Source of the DNA: Candidatus Dadabacteria bacterium
GTDB lineage: Bacteria > Desulfobacterota_D > UBA1144 > Nemesobacterales > Nemesobacteraceae
NCBI GenBank assembly: GCA_009840385.1
Contig: VXNX01000013.1
Coordinates: 20,723-84,722, forward strand
Length of the DNA: 64,000 bases
Direction of reading: 5' to 3'
The notes beneath the pieces are model-generated. The model was not told the DNA's origin. It was given only the letters and a program-made list of their open reading frames with translations, and did not search any database. Positions 28,885-37,808 of the stretch are shown in pieces. Each line of letters opens with the position of its first letter. Position 1 is the first letter of the stretch. Both the position numbers and the translations under genes were made by a program.

Positions 28885-30312
28885 ATGAGCGGAATCGGAG
28901 TCGGTCTCGCGCAGAGCCCGAACGTGGTACAGAAGCAAAAGCTCATACTCACCCAGCATCTTAAGCTTTTTCTAAGCCTAGTCCAGATGAATACGGTTGA
29001 GCTTAAGGAATACCTTGAGGAACAGCTCATAGAGAATCCCGCTCTAGAGGAAGATCCCGATTCATCTGTGGAGACGGAAAAAGAGAGCCTGAGCGAATCT
29101 CTTCTAAACGAGCTCGGCCCCTCAGAAACCGACTATCCTATGCCCGAAGAGTTCTCCCCGGAGATAAACGAGGCACCGGAGTGGGAGAACCAGATACCCA
29201 GCCAGGATTCCCTGTTTGAGCACCTCAGCTGGCAACTCTCAATGACTGATTTAAGCGAACGGCAAAAGCAGATAGCTTCGCTTATAATCGGGAACATAAA
29301 CGAGGACGGATACCTTGAGATTGAACCTGAAGAGATAGCAAGGCTGCTTGAGGGAGAAAGCTCATCCGCAGGGGGTGAGAACTGTCTAATGGAAGTAATG
29401 CGGGTTGCCGAGAAAATACGCACCACGTTTGATCCCGTCGGAGTTGGTTCCCGCTTCCTCTCCGAGTGTCTTGCGGCGCAGGCCATGGATCTCGGTTATC
29501 AGAAGGAAAGTCCGATTATGAAAGTGCTGGAAAATCATATCGACGACCTAAGCACAAAAGACTACGACAAGATCTGCGCGGAGCTTGAGGTGAGCAGTGA
29601 AGAAATAAAGGAAATCGAAGCTGTAATAACCTCGCTTGAGCCTAAGCCGGGGAGACCCTATTACACCAAAGACACCGCCAGAAGCATCGTCCCCGACTTC
29701 TATGTGTACAAGGTGGGAGACGATCTCCAGATGCAGTCAAACAGAAGCTTCCCGAAACTCAGGATAAGCTCCTACTGCAGAAAAATTCTCGCCGACCGCG
29801 CGAACCTTACCGGAGAAACCACGGACTACCTGCGGGAAAAAATCGAGGTGGCCCAGAGAATAGTCCGCTGCATTGAAGAGCGGGAGACCACAATGCGCAA
29901 GGTGATAGAGAAGATCGTAAACGAGCAAAGAGAGTTCTTCGACCACGGAAGCGCTCACATAAAACCCCTCAGGCTAAAGGACGTGGCTGAAACCGTGGGC
30001 ATTCACGAATCAACCGTGAGCCGGATAACAAGCAGAAAATACATACAGTGCCCGCAAGGAGTCGTGGAACTTAAAAAACTTTTCTCAAGAGGAGTTCACT
30101 CATCAAACGGGCAAAAAGTTTCGCTTGAGAGAATAAAATCAATGATAAGGGAAATAGTTAATGACGAACCGGCCCAGTGCGCATTCTCGGACGAAGACAT
30201 ATCCAGAATACTTTCCATGAAAAACATAAAGGTCGCGAGAAGAACGGTCGCGAAATACAGAAAAATACTTGGGATACCCAGTTCATCAAAAAGACTCTCA
30301 AAGGAGGTTTGA
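28885..30312 (+). CDS. rpoN: RNA polymerase sigma-54 factor
   Basis: Alternative sigma factor, 475 residues. Region I is glutamine/leucine-rich (QKQKLILTQHLKLFLSLVQM), followed by an acidic region II. The core-binding and HTH segments include LKDVAETVGIHESTVSRITSRKY. The C-terminal RpoN box ARRTVAKYRKILGIP is intact and recognises the -24 element. It heads the run rpoN-hpf-ptsN-hprK-rapZ-EIIA(Man), a conserved order that connects sigma-54 with the nitrogen-type PTS. AGGAGA lies 10 bases before the ATG. Confidence 0.96.
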   Translation: MSGIGVGLAQSPNVVQKQKLILTQHLKLFLSLVQMNTVELKEYLEEQLIENPALEEDPDSSVETEKESLSESLLNELGPSETDYPMPEEFSPEINEAPEWENQIPSQDSLFEHLSWQLSMTDLSERQKQIASLIIGNINEDGYLEIEPEEIARLLEGESSSAGGENCLMEVMRVAEKIRTTFDPVGVGSRFLSECLAAQAMDLGYQKESPIMKVLENHIDDLSTKDYDKICAELEVSSEEIKEIEAVITSLEPKPGRPYYTKDTARSIVPDFYVYKVGDDLQMQSNRSFPKLRISSYCRKILADRANLTGETTDYLREKIEVAQRIVRCIEERETTMRKVIEKIVNEQREFFDHGSAHIKPLRLKDVAETVGIHESTVSRITSRKYIQCPQGVVELKKLFSRGVHSSNGQKVSLERIKSMIREIVNDEPAQCAFSDEDISRILSMKNIKVARRTVAKYRKILGIPSSSKRLSKEV

Positions 30313-30315
30313 ACC

Positions 30316-30858
30316 ATGAAGGTTGATATCATCACGAAAAACATTCCCGACAAAAGAAGATCGGAGCACCTCAAGCGTTACGCGATGAAAAAAATGCCAA
30401 AGCTCCAGAGGTATATAGACCCTGAGAGGAATCCCTCGGAGGCAAGAATACTTCTTTCAGCAGAAAAACTCAGAAACAACGCGGAAATTACTATCAGCTC
30501 GGGACCCTTAAAAGCATCAGCTTCAGTAGAAACCGAAGAAATGCACTCCGCCATAGACAAGCTTTTCGACACGATCATAAAGCAGCTGCGAAGAAGAACG
30601 GACAAACAACTGACACTCAGAAGAAGGAACGCGTCAAAGACCCCTTCCGCGGCACGCGAACAGAGAGCGGAAAGGGGAAACAACCTTAGGGTGGATCACC
30701 AGTTTTTGAGCCCCAAACCCATGAGCGTTGCGGAGGCACTGCTGCAGCTTGACGCCTCCGAAGAGGATTTCGTGGCCTTCAGAAACAGTGAGACGCTTGA
30801 AATGAATGTTGTTTACAAAAAAGCTGATTCGAAAAAGGTAGGACTTCTTACCCCCTGA
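30316..30858 (+). CDS. hpf: Long-form ribosome hibernation promoting factor
   Basis: Ribosome-associated stress protein of 180 residues. The N-terminal beta-alpha-beta-beta-beta-alpha domain (about 1-100) binds the decoding region. The C-terminal dimerisation domain (about 125-180; KPMSVAEALLQLDASEEDFVAFRN) is what makes this the long form, able to form 100S ribosome dimers alone. It starts three bases after the rpoN stop. Confidence 0.92.
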   Translation: MKVDIITKNIPDKRRSEHLKRYAMKKMPKLQRYIDPERNPSEARILLSAEKLRNNAEITISSGPLKASASVETEEMHSAIDKLFDTIIKQLRRRTDKQLTLRRRNASKTPSAAREQRAERGNNLRVDHQFLSPKPMSVAEALLQLDASEEDFVAFRNSETLEMNVVYKKADSKKVGLLTP

Positions 30859-30874
30859 ACGCGGAAAAAGAAAA

Positions 30875-31339
30875 GTGAGAATATCGGAATGCCTGGAGAA
30901 AAATTCCGTATTTCCCGAACTCGTTTCGACAACAAAACCGGACGTGCTGAAGGAAATCTCAGAGAAAGTCGCAGGGGCCGTCCCCAGGCTTAACGTGCAG
31001 AGACTTAACGAAACTCTTGCCGAACGGGAGGGAATATGCAGCACAGCGATTGATTCCGGGGTAGCAATTCCGCACGTAAAACTCCTCGACATTCCAGATA
31101 TAACCATCGCATTTGCCAGAAGCGAGGCCGGGGTTGATTTTGACTCGCTTGACGGAGAGAGGACCCATCTCTTCGCTGTTTTAATAACCCCAGAGAACTG
31201 CCCCATGGAAACCCGGGTAAAACTGCTTGCCCGGTTATCCCGTATACTCGGGCAAAATGACTTGAGGCCAAAACTCGTTGCCTCAAAAGAGGCTTCTGAG
31301 ATTTATAATCTGCTTATTGAAGAAGATGAAAAGCTCTGA
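30875..31339 (+). CDS. ptsN: PTS EIIA(Ntr)-type regulatory protein
   Basis: Phosphocarrier of the nitrogen PTS, 154 residues, PTS_EIIA type 2 fold. The phosphorylated histidine is in SGVAIPHVKL, after the usual REGICSTAIDSG. It starts with GTG (30875). It follows hpf by 16 bases, and its last codons overlap the start of hprK. EI and HPr genes are not in the window. The role is probably regulatory, not sugar transport. Confidence 0.9.
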   Translation: MRISECLEKNSVFPELVSTTKPDVLKEISEKVAGAVPRLNVQRLNETLAEREGICSTAIDSGVAIPHVKLLDIPDITIAFARSEAGVDFDSLDGERTHLFAVLITPENCPMETRVKLLARLSRILGQNDLRPKLVASKEASEIYNLLIEEDEKL

Positions 31340-31745
31340 AAATAATCACTCCCTCTCGGTTGGGGATTTTTACGGAAAGTTCGGAGAAAAGCTCTGCCTT
31401 GATCCCGTCCACGGGGAAAGGGGGTTTGAAAGACGCATAATTTCGCCGAGCGCCAAAAAGCCGGGACTGAGAATGATTGAAAAGAAAATAGAGCTCGAGG
31501 AGGGAAACATACAGGTACTCGGCAGAACTGAAATCTCCTACATAAACGGATTCCCCGACAGAACACAGAAAAAGATAATAACGAATCTTCTGTCAAACGA
31601 TATTCCGTGCTTTATACTCTCAAAGGGAGCCCGCCCGGATAAATCCTTTGCCGAACACTTTGAAAGAAAACAGATACCGCTTTTCACCACTACCCTGGGC
31701 ACGGGTAAATTCATAACCATTTTAAATGAGCTTCTCACCGAGTAA
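31326..31745 (+). CDS. hprK: HPr kinase/phosphorylase, N-terminal part (ends at an in-frame TAA)
   Basis: This encodes the HPrK N-terminal domain, about 139 residues, with the family segments KPGLRMIEKK, IQVLGRTEISYINGFP, IPCFILSKGARPD and IPLFTTTLGTGKFI. ATG 31326 lies inside the end of ptsN. The frame reaches TAA at 31743-31745. Directly after it, in the same frame, the sequence reads FATRITVHGVLLDV and then the intact kinase domain. Normal HPrK is one chain of about 310-330 residues, so one stop codon cuts the gene in two. It could be a sequencing error, a real nonsense mutation, or a split that still works. Confidence 0.85.
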   Translation: MKSSENNHSLSVGDFYGKFGEKLCLDPVHGERGFERRIISPSAKKPGLRMIEKKIELEEGNIQVLGRTEISYINGFPDRTQKKIITNLLSNDIPCFILSKGARPDKSFAEHFERKQIPLFTTTLGTGKFITILNELLTE

Positions 31746-31784
31746 TTCGCGACCCGGATAACAGTTCACGGAGTACTGCTGGAT

Positions 31785-32255
31785 GTGCATCATATGGGAG
31801 TTCTTATCCTCGGGAAAAGCGGAATCGGGAAAAGCGAATGCGCTATTGACCTTATAATACAAGGTTCCAAGCTTATCGCGGACGACGTGGTTGAGATAAG
31901 AAAGATAGGCTCTCAGACACTTGTCGGAGTGGGTCCTGAGAACATAAGATATCTTCTGGAGGTAAGGGGGATAGGCATAGTGAACATAAAGGATCTTTTC
32001 GGAACCACCTGCGTTATGGAAAAAAGAGAAATCGACATGGTCATAGAACTTCACAAGTGGGACTCCGAGACGGAATACGATCGTCTTGGCGTGGACACGA
32101 AAACATACTCCATACTCGACATCGAACTGCCGTACATGGTACTGCCGGTGAGCCCGGGAAGGAACATGGCGTCGGTAATAGACGTGGCAGTGCGAAGCCA
32201 TATACTTAAGGACACCGGTAAAAGTATCGAGATTCCCTCCGGCACTCGGAAATAA
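31785..32255 (+). CDS. hprK: HPr kinase/phosphorylase, C-terminal kinase domain (same frame, after the TAA)
   Basis: This encodes the catalytic domain of HPrK, with P-loop GVLILGKSGIGKSE, the LIADDVVEI acidic pair, signature EVRGIGIVNIKDLFG and the C-terminal LPVSPGRNMASVIDVA. Every catalytic block is conserved, which argues against long-standing decay. The first possible start after the TAA is GTG 31785 (ATG 31794 next). Initiation there would lose the conserved VHGVLLDV strand with its active-site histidine, encoded upstream at about 31764-31786. A restart product may therefore be inactive, while stop read-through would restore the whole enzyme. The rapZ start overlaps its stop (TAATG). Confidence 0.85.
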   Translation: MHHMGVLILGKSGIGKSECAIDLIIQGSKLIADDVVEIRKIGSQTLVGVGPENIRYLLEVRGIGIVNIKDLFGTTCVMEKREIDMVIELHKWDSETEYDRLGVDTKTYSILDIELPYMVLPVSPGRNMASVIDVAVRSHILKDTGKSIEIPSGTRK

Positions 32256-33112
32256 TGGAGCAGATAATAATATTAAGCGGACTCTCCGGTTCGGGGAAAA
32301 GTACCGCGGCGAAAGTGCTTGAAGACCTGGGCTTTTTCTGCGTCGACAACCTGCCTCCCGAGCTTCTTTTCTCTTTTATCGACCTTTGCGGAAAATCCCT
32401 TACGCAGATAAAAAAAGCGGTCGTAGTAATTGACATACGTATACCGGTAAAAGATGCGCTTCATGACTTCGAAGAGGTGCTGGGAAAAATAAGAGAGTCG
32501 GCCAAAGAAGTCGACCTCGTATTTCTTGAATGCTCCGATGAGACAATTGTTAAAAGGTATAAGGAGACAAGGAGAATCCACCCGCTTGGAAATGAGAGAA
32601 CTCTCCCCGAGGGAATATCAGAGGAGAAGCAAATTCTTGAAGACATACGCGAACTCTCGAACCATCGCATAGACACAAGCGCTCTCAGCATTCACGATCT
32701 AAAAGCGGTCATAGCCAAGATTGCCGGGACAACTGACAAAAGCACCCCCCTTCTTACCTTCCTTTCCTTCGGCTACAAGTACGGAATTCCCGAAGATGCA
32801 GACCTGGTTTTTGACGTTCGCTTCTTGAGAAATCCTCATTTTACCGAATCCCTGAGGGATTTAGACGGAACAAGGAGCGAAATCGTTGATTTTGTCATGT
32901 CGGATAAAGCTTCACAGGAGTTCCTGGAGAAACTCTGCGCTTTTCTGCGCTTTTTGATTCCCAAATATTCCGAGGAAGGGAAATCATATCTTACCTTGGC
33001 GGTTGGCTGCACCGGGGGAAAACATCGGTCGGTAGTTATAGCCGATGCCTTGGGCAAAAACCTCTCCGAACACTCTGCGATTATTAGACACAGGGATATA
33101 AATAAGCTATAA
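32255..33112 (+). CDS. rapZ: RNase adapter RapZ / nucleotide-binding protein YvcJ family
   Basis: P-loop protein of 285 residues. The N-terminal Walker A is LSGLSGSGKSTAAKVLEDLG, followed by CVDNLPPELL. The C-terminal domain has FLSFGYKYGIPEDADLVFDVRFLRNPH and GCTGGKHRSVVIAD, the family signature. In E. coli RapZ directs RNase E to GlmZ and senses amino sugars; in other bacteria the role is less clear. It is coupled to hprK by a TAATG overlap. Confidence 0.93.
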   Translation: MEQIIILSGLSGSGKSTAAKVLEDLGFFCVDNLPPELLFSFIDLCGKSLTQIKKAVVVIDIRIPVKDALHDFEEVLGKIRESAKEVDLVFLECSDETIVKRYKETRRIHPLGNERTLPEGISEEKQILEDIRELSNHRIDTSALSIHDLKAVIAKIAGTTDKSTPLLTFLSFGYKYGIPEDADLVFDVRFLRNPHFTESLRDLDGTRSEIVDFVMSDKASQEFLEKLCAFLRFLIPKYSEEGKSYLTLAVGCTGGKHRSVVIADALGKNLSEHSAIIRHRDINKL

Positions 33113-33119
33113 AAATCCT

Positions 33120-33530
33120 ATGTTTTCCATAGTAGTGATCACGCACGGAGAGCTCGCAAAAGAGCTTATATCAGCCGTGAACTTCATCCTGCCCGAGAAA
33201 CCTAGGGTCAAGATGACTGCGGTCTCAATAGACGCTTCAAAAGACTCAAAAGATTTCGAAAAAAAGGTGCGGGCTTCAATTGATACCGTTGACGAGGGAG
33301 GCGGAATACTGCTTGTAACTGATATGTTCGGAGGAACCCCTTCCAATATAAGCCTTATGTTTCTTGAGAGCGGCGAAATGGAGGTAATTTCAGGGGTAAA
33401 CCTGCCTATGCTCCTAAAACTAGGCACTGTTAAGGAAGAAACTACTCTCAAAGAAGCTGTGGACCTCGCGGCCAAGGCGGGAAGAGATAACATAATAGTG
33501 GCAAGTGAACTTCTTAATAAAAACGGTTAG
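33120..33530 (+). CDS. PTS mannose-family EIIA component
   Basis: Single-domain EIIA(Man)-like protein, 136 residues. The phosphorylated His9 is in IVVITHGELA; VTDMFGGTPSNI is the conserved loop, and GVNLPMLLKL follows. No EIIB/C/D(Man) permease is nearby. In this gene neighbourhood such proteins form a regulatory PTS with EIIA(Ntr) and HPrK. It starts seven bases after rapZ. Confidence 0.88.
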   Translation: MFSIVVITHGELAKELISAVNFILPEKPRVKMTAVSIDASKDSKDFEKKVRASIDTVDEGGGILLVTDMFGGTPSNISLMFLESGEMEVISGVNLPMLLKLGTVKEETTLKEAVDLAAKAGRDNIIVASELLNKNG

Positions 33531-33553
33531 AATACGCCGGAGAGGATGCTGAA

Positions 33554-33877
33554 ATGGACGTAAACACGCTTGACTCCGTTATCGAGATGTACACAAATCA
33601 CCTTCTTCAGGGCGATCTTGAGGGATTTAAGATCGAGATATCTCCGGAAATAAAGGATGAGCTCGCGGCAATAGCCCTTTACCTCGATTCAAAGACCGTC
33701 AGGGCGTCGGGGGAAATAGAAGAATTCTACGAAGGGTACAAAAGAGCGGCGTTTGACGTACTTACTTTCATGGGGGTTGAGTTTTTTGAAGACAGGGAGA
33801 ACAAGCTGATCAAGATAATGAAGTCAAACTATAACTCCCAGCTACAGGAAGAGCTCAAGAAAAGTATCTGGGGATAG
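33554..33877 (+). CDS. Uncharacterised small helical protein
   Basis: A soluble 107-residue protein that I do not recognise. It has no signal peptide or membrane segment, is acidic to neutral, and is probably mostly helical (DELAAIALYLDSKTVRASGE; QLQEELKKSIW). A GGAGAGG ribosome-binding site precedes the ATG. It lies 23 bases after the EIIA(Man) gene and is probably the end of the rpoN-rapZ operon. Confidence 0.7.
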   Translation: MDVNTLDSVIEMYTNHLLQGDLEGFKIEISPEIKDELAAIALYLDSKTVRASGEIEEFYEGYKRAAFDVLTFMGVEFFEDRENKLIKIMKSNYNSQLQEELKKSIWG

Positions 33878-33910
33878 AATACCCTCCCCCGTAAATTCCC
33901 GGCCCCGATT

Positions 33911-34711
33911 ATGGATTTTGGAAATTCATTTGATTACTTCGTCTTTGATCTGGACGGGGTTATATATTCCGGCGAAAAAGCCATCGGCAACTCCCCCCGA
34001 GTGCTCAAAACATTAAGGAAGAATAAAAAGAAAATACGTTTCATAACCAATAATCCTTCACGGGCACCCTCTGAATACGCCAAAAAACTCCGAAAACTCG
34101 GAATCGAATCCCACAGCAGTGAATTTGTAACTTCCCCCATGGCAACCGTTTCTCTTATAAAGGAAAAGCTTCCCTCTGAAAAATGGAATACCGTCTTCAT
34201 AGCGGGAAGCGACTACCTGAAAAACGAAGTCACCCAAACCGGACTGGTTGAACTTTACGGGGAAGATTCCCTCGACGCAGACCTCGTGGTGATGGGAAGC
34301 CATCCCAGATTTAACCTTGAGGAAATAAAAACCGCATCCATAGCCATCGGAAACGGAGCAGACTTTATCGGTACGAACGGAGATTACTTCTATCCCTGCG
34401 AACACGGCCGGGCTCCCGCGACAGGAGCCCTTCTCGCTTCAGTGGAAGCGGCGTCGGGAAAGAAGGCGTTGACAGCCGGAAAACCCCAGAGATACATGTT
34501 TGACCTCCTGGAACAAAGCGGTGTAGCACCGACAAAAAAGACTCTTCTTGTCGGAGATAGTCTCCGCACCGACGTTGTCGGAGGGAAAAAAGCGGGTTAT
34601 AGCACGGCGCTTGTGCTGAGCGGAGTTACAAAGAAAACCGACCTCGGGAGCGATGAAACAACACCCGATTTTATCTTGGAGAACGTCTCTTTTCTTTTGA
34701 GATCGCAGTAA
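33911..34711 (+). CDS. HAD-superfamily IIA hydrolase (NagD/phosphoglycolate phosphatase-like)
   Basis: Phosphatase of the NagD subgroup, 266 residues. Motif I is FDLDGVIYSGEKAI (nucleophile and acid Asp), motif II RFITNNPSR, and the C-terminal motif LVGDSLRTDVVGGKKAGYST. The C2 cap contains KALTAGKPQRYMFD. These enzymes act on nucleotide monophosphates, p-nitrophenyl phosphate-like or phosphoglycolate substrates; the substrate here cannot be told. The start ATG lacks a clear ribosome-binding site. Confidence 0.85.
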   Translation: MDFGNSFDYFVFDLDGVIYSGEKAIGNSPRVLKTLRKNKKKIRFITNNPSRAPSEYAKKLRKLGIESHSSEFVTSPMATVSLIKEKLPSEKWNTVFIAGSDYLKNEVTQTGLVELYGEDSLDADLVVMGSHPRFNLEEIKTASIAIGNGADFIGTNGDYFYPCEHGRAPATGALLASVEAASGKKALTAGKPQRYMFDLLEQSGVAPTKKTLLVGDSLRTDVVGGKKAGYSTALVLSGVTKKTDLGSDETTPDFILENVSFLLRSQ

Positions 34712-34831
34712 GGGACAAGTAATAGATGAGAGTACATCGCATTCCTTAACAAAGACCCAATCTCGGGCTGTTGACTTTTGGTAACCGGGGTGTAGTGTTT
34801 GGATAGAAATTTTTTCCCGCCGGAGGCAACC

Positions 34832-35011
34832 ATGCTCAAATTTATCAAAAAAGAAGATGAAAACCTCGATTACCCATTAGATATATTTGATGAAGAGGAT
34901 GAATTTGCCGACGAGTTTGATGAACTCTTCGAAGAAGTAAACTACCTTTATTACGATGACGACTCAGAAGAAATTCTCGGAGATGAAAAAGAAAGAAGAG
35001 TGCTTCACTGA
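34832..35011 (+). CDS. Small, very acidic protein
   Basis: A 59-residue protein starting MLKFIKKEDENLDYPL. A strong GGAGG lies about five bases before ATG 34832, and the frame is open upstream to 34799. More than a third of the residues are Asp or Glu, in runs such as FDEEDEFADEFDELFEE and YYDDDSEEILGDEKE. I recognise no family. The ribosome-binding site and strong composition bias make it a credible gene. It lies alone between the HAD phosphatase and the TonB receptor. Confidence 0.55.
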   Translation: MLKFIKKEDENLDYPLDIFDEEDEFADEFDELFEEVNYLYYDDDSEEILGDEKERRVLH

Positions 35012-35098
35012 GTCCCGTCGTAACAATTTGTCATCACTTTTATAAACTCTCTGAGAATCTTTTCCCAATTCCCAGATCCGAGTTTTGAAAGCGGATTC

Positions 35099-35136
35099 AA
35101 GACGCCCTGAGTTCCACACATAACTCAAAGCGTCTT
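35099..35136. terminator. Interrupted stem-loop, possible shared terminator
   Basis: AAGACGC (35099-35105) pairs with GCGTCTT (35130-35136), and inside it TGAGTT (35108-35113) pairs with AACTCA (35122-35127). It lies between the convergent acidic-protein gene and the TonB receptor gene. It lacks a U-tract. Confidence 0.4.
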
Positions 35137-35158
35137 AGATCAAACTGAACCCCATCTA

Positions 35159-37597
35159 TCAGAAGCGCATGCGGGTAACCACGCCGAAAGTACGGGGTTG
35201 ACCCACTCTGTAGGCAAGACGGGCCCGTCCGTTCCTCTCACGATCAAACGAAAGCCTCACGTTTTCATCGGTAAGATTCTTCACGTAGGCGGTGAATTCA
35301 AGATTGTTATATACAAGCCCTGCCGAGAGATTGAACAGGTGGTATGAATCAAGCAGCAGATCAACAGTTGTAGAAGCAGGGATACCATGTGGGAAACCAT
35401 GCTCGAAAACTCCCTTGCCGGGTACTTGATCACCCGACTGTGTTATGCTGTCACCTACGAACTGCCATGAACCGGAGATATAGCTTTCTCTAGCGTTCAA
35501 AAGACCCGGCAAAGTATAAGTGGCGGATCCCGAGAGCTGCCAGTCGGGAACTGAAGGTATACGGTTACCTTCTTCTATTCCATCAAGCACACCTCCTCCA
35601 ACCGTCCTCAAAGTGGAATCAAACTCCGCTTCTATGTAGCTTCCCGCAAAGGCAAACAGCAAATATCTTGTCGGCTGAATGGATAACTCAAGTTCCGCTC
35701 CTGCCGTGTGAGATTCGGGTACGCTGATCGTAACCCTGGAAGAACAGGGTCCCGCATCAACATTTACACCCAGATTTTCAATGTCGGTATAAAAAACCGA
35801 GCCGTTGAATGTAACATTCTCAAAGGAGGACTTAAACCCGACCTCATAGTTCCAGAGAGTCTCGTCTTCAAACTCCTGATAAACACTATATACAGGAAAA
35901 TGATTAACCCCCTTACTGTCTGTACAAAGCGGTTCGTTCAGCGGGTCGTTGACGCCGCCTAGGCGAAATCCACGGGAGACTTGGACATTAAAAGTAAGGT
36001 TATCGTTAGCATCATAACTCACCATGAACCGGGGCGAGAACCCGTCGGAGGAAACCGTTTCGTCCTGATTCTGGGCAGCACTATTAGAGAAACCTCCGCC
36101 AGACTTGAAAGTCTTATCCTCTTCCCAGTCATACCAGCGAAGCCCCGCCGTCAGATCCAGACGTTCAAGCAGAGCGTAGGTCGCTTCACCGAAAAGCGCG
36201 ATCTGCCTCAAGTCGTAAGTAAGATCGGAACTGTATGGCGAGTCCACCGCGTCAGGGAAATTAGTGTCAGCCGAAGGCACCATCCATAGATCATCATATC
36301 CAGGCGTCGGCAGACGCTGGGAATAGTCACGCTCCACATCCGAGTAGAAAACCCCCGCAAGCCACTGCAGACGGCTTGCGCTATTTGAGCTTAAACGGAA
36401 CTCATGGGTCATCTGCTCAAGATCCGTGGTATCGCGCAGGTTAGAAGGATTTATTACGTTGCTAATAGGATCATTGGGAAAAGGAACAGCTGGATGATTA
36501 CGAAGATCCACACTTACGCTGCCGGTAAGAGCGCTTGCGTCGCGGCTTACAAGAAGATCGCGGTTTATATAAGCCGCGGAGTAAGTAACGTCAAAAACTC
36601 CTTCTATCTCCCAGTTAATTACCGTGTCGAAAACAAGAGTCTCGTCTTCAAAGGCTTCGTCGAGCAGAAGTACCTGCTCCCTCTCTCCAAGAGTTACGCT
36701 ATTACCCAAGTAAGCAAAAATGTTGAATACCTCGTCGCGGTTAAATCCCCCGAGATCAATGTTCTGATACACAACGCGAGGGGTGATGGAGAGATTTTCG
36801 GTCGGCTTCCACAAAAAGGAGAGGCGCCCGCCGTGTCGGCTTCCGTCATTAACATCTTCATCCATCCCGCCGCTTTCTCTATGCGCATCGATGAAGCCGC
36901 CGTACCTAGTTCCGTAAGCTACAAGCCTTACGGCCGCGTCATCGCCCAGAGGAACGTTAAGGGCGGTTTTGAGATGACCTCCCGCGGAGCCTTCGTCAAG
37001 ATAGTTTCCGTCAACCTCGACTTTAATCTCATTTACACCAAGTTGCGGCTGGTTGGTTATGTAGCGAACCGTACCGCCGATTGAGCCTGATCCGAAGAGC
37101 GTGCCCTGCGGACCTCTCAGTGTCTCAACACGGTTAAGGTCGAAAAGGTCGATATCAGGGGTGAAAAGCGACAATGATATCGGGGTTTCGTCAAGATAGA
37201 CCCCTACCTGCTCCTTTACGCCGGGCTGGTCCCGCACTATCTGTCCGGAAGAAACGCCACGGATCGTAACTACGCTCTGGCCCGGTCCGAGGTTCTGTAT
37301 GGAGAGTCCTGCGACGTTTCGGGAAAGATCCTCCAGGTCAGCGGTGTTAAGGCGCTTGATATCCTCTTCTGACTGGACATTCAAGGAAAAAGGGACTTCC
37401 TGGGCAAGCTGAGCGCGCTTGGTGGCGGTCACGATCATTCTCCGAAGCGTGTAACTGCCTTCCTCTACAGCACTGAGATTTTCTTTTTGTTCATCCTGCC
37501 CCTCCTGCGCAACTGCGGTTAGGGAAAAAACCAATGAGAACAGGGAAAGAAATGCAAAAAACCTTATGGCTACGCCAAGCCGAATCTTAAAATTCAT
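35159..37597 (-). CDS. TonB-dependent outer-membrane receptor
   Basis: Active outer-membrane importer, about 812 residues. It has a Sec signal (ending TAVAQ) and a TonB-box-like MIVTATKR. The plug domain follows (VPFSLNVQSEEDIKRLN, VVTIRGVSSG, VETLRGPQGTLFGSGSIGGTVRYI), then a 22-strand barrel ending VGQPRTFGVVTRMRF with the terminal Phe. GGAGG sits nine bases before ATG 37597; a TTG two codons earlier is less likely. The substrate is unknown. The sequence type (IRGVSSGQ plug, no siderophore gene nearby) is common among receptors for complex organic ligands. It is monocistronic. Confidence 0.93.
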   Translation of the reverse strand: MNFKIRLGVAIRFFAFLSLFSLVFSLTAVAQEGQDEQKENLSAVEEGSYTLRRMIVTATKRAQLAQEVPFSLNVQSEEDIKRLNTADLEDLSRNVAGLSIQNLGPGQSVVTIRGVSSGQIVRDQPGVKEQVGVYLDETPISLSLFTPDIDLFDLNRVETLRGPQGTLFGSGSIGGTVRYITNQPQLGVNEIKVEVDGNYLDEGSAGGHLKTALNVPLGDDAAVRLVAYGTRYGGFIDAHRESGGMDEDVNDGSRHGGRLSFLWKPTENLSITPRVVYQNIDLGGFNRDEVFNIFAYLGNSVTLGEREQVLLLDEAFEDETLVFDTVINWEIEGVFDVTYSAAYINRDLLVSRDASALTGSVSVDLRNHPAVPFPNDPISNVINPSNLRDTTDLEQMTHEFRLSSNSASRLQWLAGVFYSDVERDYSQRLPTPGYDDLWMVPSADTNFPDAVDSPYSSDLTYDLRQIALFGEATYALLERLDLTAGLRWYDWEEDKTFKSGGGFSNSAAQNQDETVSSDGFSPRFMVSYDANDNLTFNVQVSRGFRLGGVNDPLNEPLCTDSKGVNHFPVYSVYQEFEDETLWNYEVGFKSSFENVTFNGSVFYTDIENLGVNVDAGPCSSRVTISVPESHTAGAELELSIQPTRYLLFAFAGSYIEAEFDSTLRTVGGGVLDGIEEGNRIPSVPDWQLSGSATYTLPGLLNARESYISGSWQFVGDSITQSGDQVPGKGVFEHGFPHGIPASTTVDLLLDSYHLFNLSAGLVYNNLEFTAYVKNLTDENVRLSFDRERNGRARLAYRVGQPRTFGVVTRMRF

Positions 37598-37699
37598 CTC
37601 CAAAACCTCCTTAAATCACTCACTTTACTGTGACTCAGGCCACATACTTAGGCAATATTCGCATTTTAACACATTTGTTTCAGGATTTGTTAGAAAAAA

Positions 37700-37784
37700 T
37701 GCCCAGGGCCGGACTCGAACCGGCACGGGAGATACTCCCGAGGGATTTTAAGTCCCTTGCGTCTACCAATTCCGCCACCCGGGC
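37700..37784 (-). tRNA. tRNA-Leu (UAA anticodon)
   Basis: Reading the complement, GCCCGGG pairs with CCTGGGC as the acceptor stem. The D-arm is GGCGGAATTGGTAGACGC, the anticodon loop CTTAAAA (anticodon TAA), a long class II variable arm CGGGAGTATCTCCCG follows, and the T-arm GTTCGAGTC closes it. The discriminator is A; CCA is not encoded. Confidence 0.95.
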
Positions 37785-37808
37785 ATTACGCTGAACTTGG
37801 TTCAGAAC

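Noticed and set aside
31743..31745. TAA in hprK as a recoded selenocysteine or pyrrolysine codon
   Set aside because: Those use TGA and TAG; no recoding of TAA is known in bacteria of this kind, and the family has no special residue here.
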